DNA from: Acanthaster planci
Lineage: Eukaryota; Echinodermata; Asteroidea; Valvatida; Acanthasteridae
Direction of reading: 5' to 3'
Length of the DNA stretch: 64,000 bases
NCBI RefSeq assembly: GCF_001949145.1
Contig: NW_019091422.1
Coordinates: 416,346-480,345 of the forward strand
Below the pieces are notes generated by a model. The model was given only the letters and a program-made list of their open reading frames with translations, ran no database searches and was not told the origin of the DNA. Within the stretch, counting starts at the first letter, position 1. Each line of letters starts with the position of its first letter. The position numbers and the translations under genes are program-made. Positions 58,501-64,000 of the stretch are shown one piece after another.

Positions 58501-61500
58501 ACTCAAACAAAGAAACAAAAAAAAAAACGTTCTCTGAACAGAGGCAAGAGAACACATGCATGTAATTCCCTCTCTCTCGGAGCACTTCACTCAATGATTT
58601 CATAATTTACAACATGACCCCATCAACACTGTGAGCAAAAAGGCTTCTTGACCGTAAATTTCCCGAAATACAAGACAGGGCATCAAAACAAATGAATGAT
58701 TAAATTTCTCTTCCATCAAGCAGTTAATGCTTACTGTGAGCTCTTTCATTCCATTTGGACCATACATGTCCACCAATAAACTGCAACGACAATGCTGACA
58801 GATGCACCTGCCGTGGATGGCAATTTTTGATGAATTGGATGTATTATCCATATTACTGTGTGCTTTTCCCTCAAATGGGACCAGAAACTGGCAGTGTATG
58901 TATTAATAACATAACGACATCGGCCATGAAAAAGAAAATAAAATTGCCTTGTAGCATTGCAGAAAACCAAGACATTTCTATTCCTAGCTAAATGTACATG
59001 GAAACAGGTTATGGCCACACCAATCCAAACTACGGTTTCCTGGGCTTTGAGATGTCACATACATGTAGGTCACTCATAAAATATTTCTTTTACCAAAAAC
59101 AGTGAGGTAATAATGTCTTTTAATTTTTTAATGGAGTTTTGTTAACTTTGTCTAAACAGAATAAACTCACAAATGGGACTTTTAGATTCAAATTCTTTAA
59201 AACATATGTATATATGTATTTCACATTCGCAACAGAATTGGTCATAATTTTAACAGACTTTTTACAACCCCAAAACATATACAAATCCTAATACATGTAT
59301 TTTAATTTTGTTTCTGTGCAAAATGATCTGAACAATTCTTCCTGTTAATGAAATAAAAAACAGCAGGGATAGTTTCTATAATTTTCCCTTGGTATAATTC
59401 CAGGACGTGCTATATTTCCGTCACAGTGCCTCAGTGGTCATCGAAGTCTCTTTTTGTTTTTTTGTGCACGCACACAATGCATTGATTCAGCTGGCTTGCT
59501 TCTCAATGTAATTACTCTCTGAGATCAATGGAACCGTTGAAAATAAAAACAGGGAAAACCTGGGAATCCTGGCCATCCTTGGTTTGATTGTGAACAGGTG
59601 CGGCACTTTTGGGACGGGGGGGAGCAAATCCAACAGTAACACAAACAACCGATGGAAATGGTCATTTTGAGATCAAATAAACTGACCACTCCAATCGTTT
59701 TTTGGATTGATTTTTTTTTCGGGGGGGGGAGGAGGCTTCTAAGGTTGGGGAACTGCAGCAGATACTTGCCTGCTGTAGGATCAACAGACAAGATGGCACA
59801 TCCAGCAACCAGGCTGGCCCAGAAATGGGTGAGTGCATCTATGAAAAGTGCCCTTACAGTGTATGAACGACCAAGTCTCCGTCAATGACCGATCGAAAGG
59901 AGTGTACTACAAACACACTGCTTTGAAATTTGGAGAAGAGGGAAGGTTAGAAATTCACCTTCCATGGAGTCGCTTCAAAGCAGTGTGGAAGAATCCACAA
60001 GTGTGCAGTACAAAACAATCACAACCCCACCCCAAACTATTAAAATGTAATTCAGAAATTCAAATTCAATTAATTTATTGTATGCCTACAAATTTACCTC
60101 ATGTCTATGTACTGGTACACTTGTATCAATTTAAATAGCCTATCTCTCAGAACACAAGAACATAAAGAGTATGAGCCGCAGGGCATTTTGGGTACAACTT
60201 GGGAAGGAGCCTAAAATTGAATGCATAAAAAAATTGGCACAACCGCTATTTGGTCAACTTGCTCATGAGAGCAACAAGAGCAAATTCGTCAGGACAGCGA
60301 CGAGGCGACAGATGGAATGTCCGCCTTGGACGGATCCTGGCGTCATTAGATTTGCTTCGATTTCAAATCGGGTACGGACCGGCCTTTAATAAGCTTTGAC
60401 GCTGACGGAATTGGAAGCTGACAACCACGAGCAAGTCTTGGACTTTGGACCCTAACGATGTAGCGAAGAGGAAGAGTGCTCCATTTTCGGCCCCTTTTTT
60501 AGCCCAGTTATCGAGACATGAAGCCATTTGCAATGCCATGAGTCATGCTGCTAAGGAAGCTTCGTTGCGTTCCCCTGTGTGCAAACTGTTCTGGATTTTT
60601 GGCAGGGGTTGGCCCACGGCTAATGACAGTGTTTTTCACTGCCAGGTAATTCAGACTGCTTATCCAAAACAAAAGGTCTAAACATAACCCATCCTGGAAT
60701 CCCTTTCTTTAGTATCACACAGAAAAATAATGACACAATCAATTTAGTATGAAGAAAAAGTTACTTGGATGGGTGTCTTCAAATAAATAGAACCTTTCAA
60801 TACAATGCTTGGTCTTTTGAATTCTGCATAGGACTTTATACTTCTATTCTAGGTATGAACTGAATTACCGCTGTGACAAAATCCCCCCCAACAATAAAAG
60901 TGAAGAAACCAATAAACTGGAAATCAATGCTACAATGAAACACAATATCTGCCTTGAGCAGAAGCACCCCCTCATCTGCCAGAAAGAGCCAGGTTGGTCA
61001 GGAGTATTCATTTTGCTGGTAGCGATGTGACTCTAATGCCTAACGCGTGCAGTGGAGTGCAGTTCCGACCAATGGAACCTCCGTTGCTAGGAAAAGAGCG
61101 CCCTCTCTTGGTCCAGCTCGGGGCTCATACATATGCATGTGAGCTATGGGTACATGTACAAGTACATCATCAGGCACATGTACTACTCAGTTCTAAACTA
61201 GAATTCTAGAGGTCATTTGTTGAAAGCAAGCTTCAGTCACCTCTTTTTGGTTTGGTGGAAAATTTTAATTGAAAAATAAAAGTGTCTTGTTTTTTTCATA
61301 ACAGGTCAACACCTGCCAACTGCACACTTAGGGCAAGGCACTTCCGCCTCACCTGCCTCTGTCCAGTGACGACTGAAAAGTGCTAAATGTACCTACATGC
61401 ACCTGGCCACAACATGTGACCCGTGACGGACTATCATCTCTATCGTCTCCTCCACATAAGCATGAACGATCACTGTTCAAAAGAAAACAGAACTTCAAAT

Positions 61501-63616
61501 CGTCTACGACTTTGGCATGGCACACTAGCTGAAGCTGAACTGCACTGTGCAACTTCAGGGTAAAAGAAAAACGTCACTTAATACTCAAGAAAACGGTGTC
61601 AGCGGCTTGTCTATCGGCAAGTCCCACTCTGGAGACCTACTAAATTAAAGCGCCCTGCTCAGCAGTCCACACACGTCTTCAACGCTGAAATACCTCAGTT
61701 ACCTCAGCTGCTGAAAAATAAACACCGCTTCTCCCCAGACATCCAACTTGCGGCCAAAACAAATCTCACTTCACCCATTTTCCGGGCTCCTCAAGAGGAG
61801 ACCTTCAAACATCAACCCTTATAGTTCCCCCAAACACTGCTAGAATCCATTTTCATCTCAACTTACAATTTTATTTGTGGCTTCGAGGGAGTAAAAAAAC
61901 ACGCTTGTTCTCACTCTTGCAAGGGTCAAAATAACATACACGTACATGTACAAAACTGACTCTCCCAAGTTTAAGCTCAAAATTAGTTTTCTCTTTTAAA
62001 TTATCTCTCAAATAAAAGTTTACATTCCATCTTGGTTTGTATGTGTAGCCGGCACAGAAAAAATATATCAGTTCTGTCATAAACTTTGTGCACATTTCTT
62101 ATCAACGAAAAATAATTCTGAGCTCATCAAGTTTGGTACCAATGTAAAAATACATGTAAGTCGGACAAATATAGAACTGACAGAAAAAAAATGTTTTACA
62201 AATCCAAGTGGATTCTAACCCACTACCATGATGTATGCACTACCAATAAGTTGACACAAGATTTTCAGTCATGTGATTTTTGACAGTCAGCGTTCAAGTT
62301 ACACAGATGTGCGCGGAAGCGCATGCACCTTCGAAACCTCCCAACATTCATGCGTTCATAAAACTTCAAAAAATACCCAAATTCGAAAATGCATGCGCCT
62401 CCACAAACACGATATGCTTCCTAAAATGCCCTTGTCCATCATGTTGTGTCATGTGAAAAACCTCTATTGGGACATTTCTGACAAATTTGCAGGAACAAGA
62501 AACAGTGCAAAGCAAACCTACAAATCTGCACTCAGTAGTAAATGAAAGAACACCATGCAAATTAGTTGGCCCCTGTGCCACAAAAAAAACAATCTCCGCC
62601 CCCTCACCAACAGAGTGCTTTCTCTGAGATGGGCTGGGGAGATTTCTTCTGTGCACCTGGTGACGATTCATTTGTCGCTAATTTGATGTCTATCGTCCTT
62701 TGCATCTGAGTGGCAATTTTGACGAGAGGCTACAATATACCAGGCGTCACTGCCCACAAGTATGGAAGGCACTTGTTTTGATGGCTAAATCTGAACAGGG
62801 AATTGCCAACAGGAATGGACATCACTTGAGTTGGTTTGCGGTAGCCATGTTTGTGTTTATAACGGTATTTGATATAACATGTTTCATCATTTTGTGTCAG
62901 TATTTATTCCAGTGTTGGTTGTATGAGGGAGGGTTTACAGTAACATGCTGCACATCTCGTCAAAGTAAGCACTCCTTCAATTGTATAAGCACAATTTGTC
63001 ATTGTCATTCAGGGGTACCCATTTATACTCCTGGAGGGAGCTGGTAACATTAAGCAAGGTTTTTTTTCATGCTTAAGCAAATTCTGTGCTTAAACAGCTC
63101 TATGAAATTGGCCCCTGATACTCCCTTGATTGTATGAGCACAATTTGTCATTGTCATTCAGAGGTACCCATTTATACTCCTGGAGGGAGCTGGTAACATT
63201 AAGCAAGGTTTTTTTCATGCTTAAGCAAATTCTGTGCTTAAACAGCTCTATGAAATTGGCCCCTGATACTCCCTTGATTGTATGAGCACAATTTGTCATT
63301 GTCATTCAGAGGTACCCATTTATACTCAAGGATGGAGAATGGCGATTGTCGTAAAGTGTCTTGCCCAAGGACACAAACACTATGATGATCACAGAAACCT
63401 TCCAAAAGCCCACACACATGAGCCAGGTACCCCACGGCCAGATGGCATAACTACAGCAATCCTCAACAATTAAACTGCAAATCTTTCAGCTATGCTCAAT
63501 GCGACACACTCACCTCCAACATAGGTCCGCAACTCGTAGTCCACGCCACAGGGCTTGCCTTCTCTGTCTTCAGGCGATGGCTGTAGTGTGACGGAGGCTG
63601 GTGAGTTCTCTGGCAA
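46469..63616 (-). CDS. ARRB-like: Beta-arrestin, 5' partial (last eight exons)
   Basis: Minus-strand exons: 63514-63616, 57917-58086, 57109-57269, 56516-56665, 56212-56310, 55553-55665, 51303-51354, 46469-46568. All are GT-AG with matching phases, giving 315 residues. About 125 N-terminal residues should be encoded beyond base 64000. Landmarks are [72 protein letters not shown] (the lariat loop with the polar-core Asp), [10 protein letters not shown] and the C-terminal tail. Beta-arrestins bind phosphorylated G-protein-coupled receptors, end G-protein signalling and link receptors to clathrin coats. Both endocytic motifs are present, so this is a beta-type rather than a visual arrestin. The phosphate-sensor N-terminal exons cannot be judged. 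Confidence 0.95.
48164..48287. mobile_element. 124-base palindromic element, copy 2
   Basis: It begins tagagggtttgcatgcctgc and ends accatgcaaagcctcta. It has the same internal order as copy 1 (gccatcttgcaggccagt, the ttccatagggtatg block, then gatggctaccatgcaaagcc). It lies in the last arrestin intron. Confidence 0.88.
48316..48436. mobile_element. GTCTAGGTCTTCAC repeat family, copy A
   Basis: It runs from ggctgcacacaaatct through ctaggtctaggtcttcac, gacaatagaccta and agctctggaagcccgttt. Copy B at 57459-57578 has the same blocks in the same order. Confidence 0.82.
48757..48818. repeat. GTCTAGGTCTTCAC repeat family, partial copy C
   Basis: Only the second half is present: gacaatggacatagccctagctcctgaagcccgttttgg, about 320 bases from copy A, in the same orientation (shown as blocks gacaatggacatagccc and tgaagcccgttttgg). 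Confidence 0.65.
50085..50205. repeat. Purine tract GGGGGACGGGGA
   Basis: A polypurine stretch, with its core at 50140-50203, built on gggggacggggaggggga units in the last arrestin intron. All G-runs are on the plus strand. Confidence 0.85.
51303..51354 (-). CDS. Arrestin micro-exon with clathrin box
   Basis: A 52-base exon encodes [23 protein letters not shown] fits the clathrin-box pattern L-hydrophobic-x-hydrophobic-D/E and lines up with human NLIELD. The exon is isolated, with about 4.2 kb of intron upstream and 4.7 kb downstream, so it could be skipped to give a clathrin-blind isoform. Its phases (starts completing a codon after 1 base, ends after 2) mean that skipping would shift the frame of the last exon. 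Confidence 0.88.
52721..52848. repeat. Three tandem copies of a 42-43-base unit
   Basis: The unit begins aaatgtaacctgacaatgtg and ends cttattttcagcagctg. Copies start at 52721, 52763 and 52806 and differ at only a few bases. Confidence 0.92.
53588..53795. repeat. 18-base satellite AGTACTAGTCCAAGTACA
   Basis: About eleven copies of agtactagtccaagtaca, some shortened to 12 bases, preceded from 53468 by a looser GTAC-rich lead. It lies in an arrestin intron. The open frames on both strands across it are low-complexity artefacts. Confidence 0.93.
55784..56075. repeat. 14-base minisatellite GGTTATGGGCTCTG
   Basis: About 15-18 copies of ggttatgggctctg, decaying toward 56160. It fills most of the arrestin intron between exons 55553-55665 and 56212-56310. 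Confidence 0.92.
57459..57578. mobile_element. GTCTAGGTCTTCAC repeat family, copy B
   Basis: Blocks ggctgcatccaaatctgc, gagctgggtctaggtcttc, gcagacaatagacc and agctctggaagcccgttttg match copy A at about 80 percent by eye. The two halves pair weakly with each other, so the family is foldback-like. Confidence 0.8.
58087..63513. other. Large arrestin intron (5.4 kb)
   Basis: No exon was recognised between the exons at 58086 and 63514. The short open frames around 60171-60681 show no family I know. The 148-base tandem repeat (62974-63335) lies at its 5' end. Confidence 0.5.
62974..63335. repeat. 148-base tandem repeat, about 2.4 copies
   Basis: The landmark acaatttgtcattgtcattc recurs at 62991, 63140 and 63288 (spacing 149 and 148). 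Each unit ends gctctatgaaattggcccct. Copies 2 and 3 are nearly identical and the third is cut at about 63330. Confidence 0.92.
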
Positions 63617-63940
63617 CTGTGGGTTTCAAAGAATACAAATCAGGCTGGCAAATATATGCCAGAAATAAAAAAGGTTGCTTAAGGGTGGCCTAACTGCCAA
63701 AAATGTTCTCCCGGGTCTTCTTCCAGTGGTGACACTGGTTTGAATTCACTCAGTCGATCTACTTTCCAGTGAGTAATTGGGTTAAAAGAGACTATTCCTT
63801 GTTACGGCAATTTTCAAAATGATTATCTGGGCTTTTCTATCAAAACTTTTAAAATGTATACCAAGTTTTTCTCTATTCTTCTCCCAATTCACAGCTTGAA
63901 CCTGTTTCATCTACAGGGCGTCTTGGAGGCAGGAGGTGAA

Positions 63941-64000
63941 GGGGAGAGGGTTGGCAAGGGGAGAGGGTTGGCAAGGGGAGAGGGTTGGCAAGGGGAGAGG
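63941..64000. repeat. 17-base tandem repeat running off the window end
   Basis: Units of ggggagagggttggcaa repeat at least 3.5 times and reach the last base, so the full length is unknown. Confidence 0.93.

Noticed and set aside
60171-60681. Two adjacent short ORFs in the large arrestin intron
   Set aside because: No recognisable family, no splice logic, and lengths within chance for the region.
1-64000. CRISPR arrays, bacterial operons, riboswitches or rRNA
   Set aside because: Nothing of this kind was seen. The spaced direct repeats are eukaryotic minisatellites without spacer diversity.

Overview
The window is nuclear DNA of an intron-rich animal. Every gene but one is split by GT-AG introns, exons are short (about 50-250 bases, with one of 803), and introns and intergenic DNA are AT-rich and full of short inverted-repeat elements, minisatellites and TACATGTA-type simple sequence. 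The gene set is typically metazoan: a SHIP-type inositol 5-phosphatase ending in a SAM domain, MED11, SAP130 and a beta-arrestin. The repeat style and the single-copy-looking gene forms suggest an invertebrate deuterostome, perhaps an echinoderm. That placement is inference only. A 55-base run of N at 17597-17651 marks an assembly gap.

Layout. (1) 2536-20600, plus strand: 24 exons of a SHIP2/INPPL1-like gene, from the second half of the SH2 domain to the stop codon. The first exon or exons lie outside the window or were not recognised. (2) 23132-24517, minus strand: one intronless 461-codon ORF that resembles the gag-like ORF1 of DIRS-type (tyrosine-recombinase) retrotransposons, with no partner reverse transcriptase or recombinase in view. 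(3) 24671-26057, minus strand: three exons encoding a complete MED11. Its stop lies only 153 bases upstream of the gag-like start codon, and I saw no canonical poly(A) signal between them. (4) 26058-29925: intergenic or 5' non-coding DNA with a run of four different foldback elements. (5) 29941-39742, plus strand: 17 coding exons of SAP130, a Sin3-HDAC corepressor subunit. (6) 41.8-42.6 kb: convergent 3' ends of SAP130 and arrestin, with two minisatellites between them. (7) 46469-63616, minus strand: the last eight exons of a beta-arrestin gene. Its N-terminal exons lie beyond the right edge.

The genes do not form an operon or a shared pathway. SHIP acts on PI(3,4,5)P3 signalling, MED11 and SAP130 act on RNA polymerase II transcription, and arrestin acts on receptor desensitisation. 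Exon boundaries were set by hand, requiring GT/AG sites, continuous reading phase and agreement with remembered family sequences. No alignment or search was run. The item most worth following up is the intact, isolated gag-like ORF directly behind MED11.
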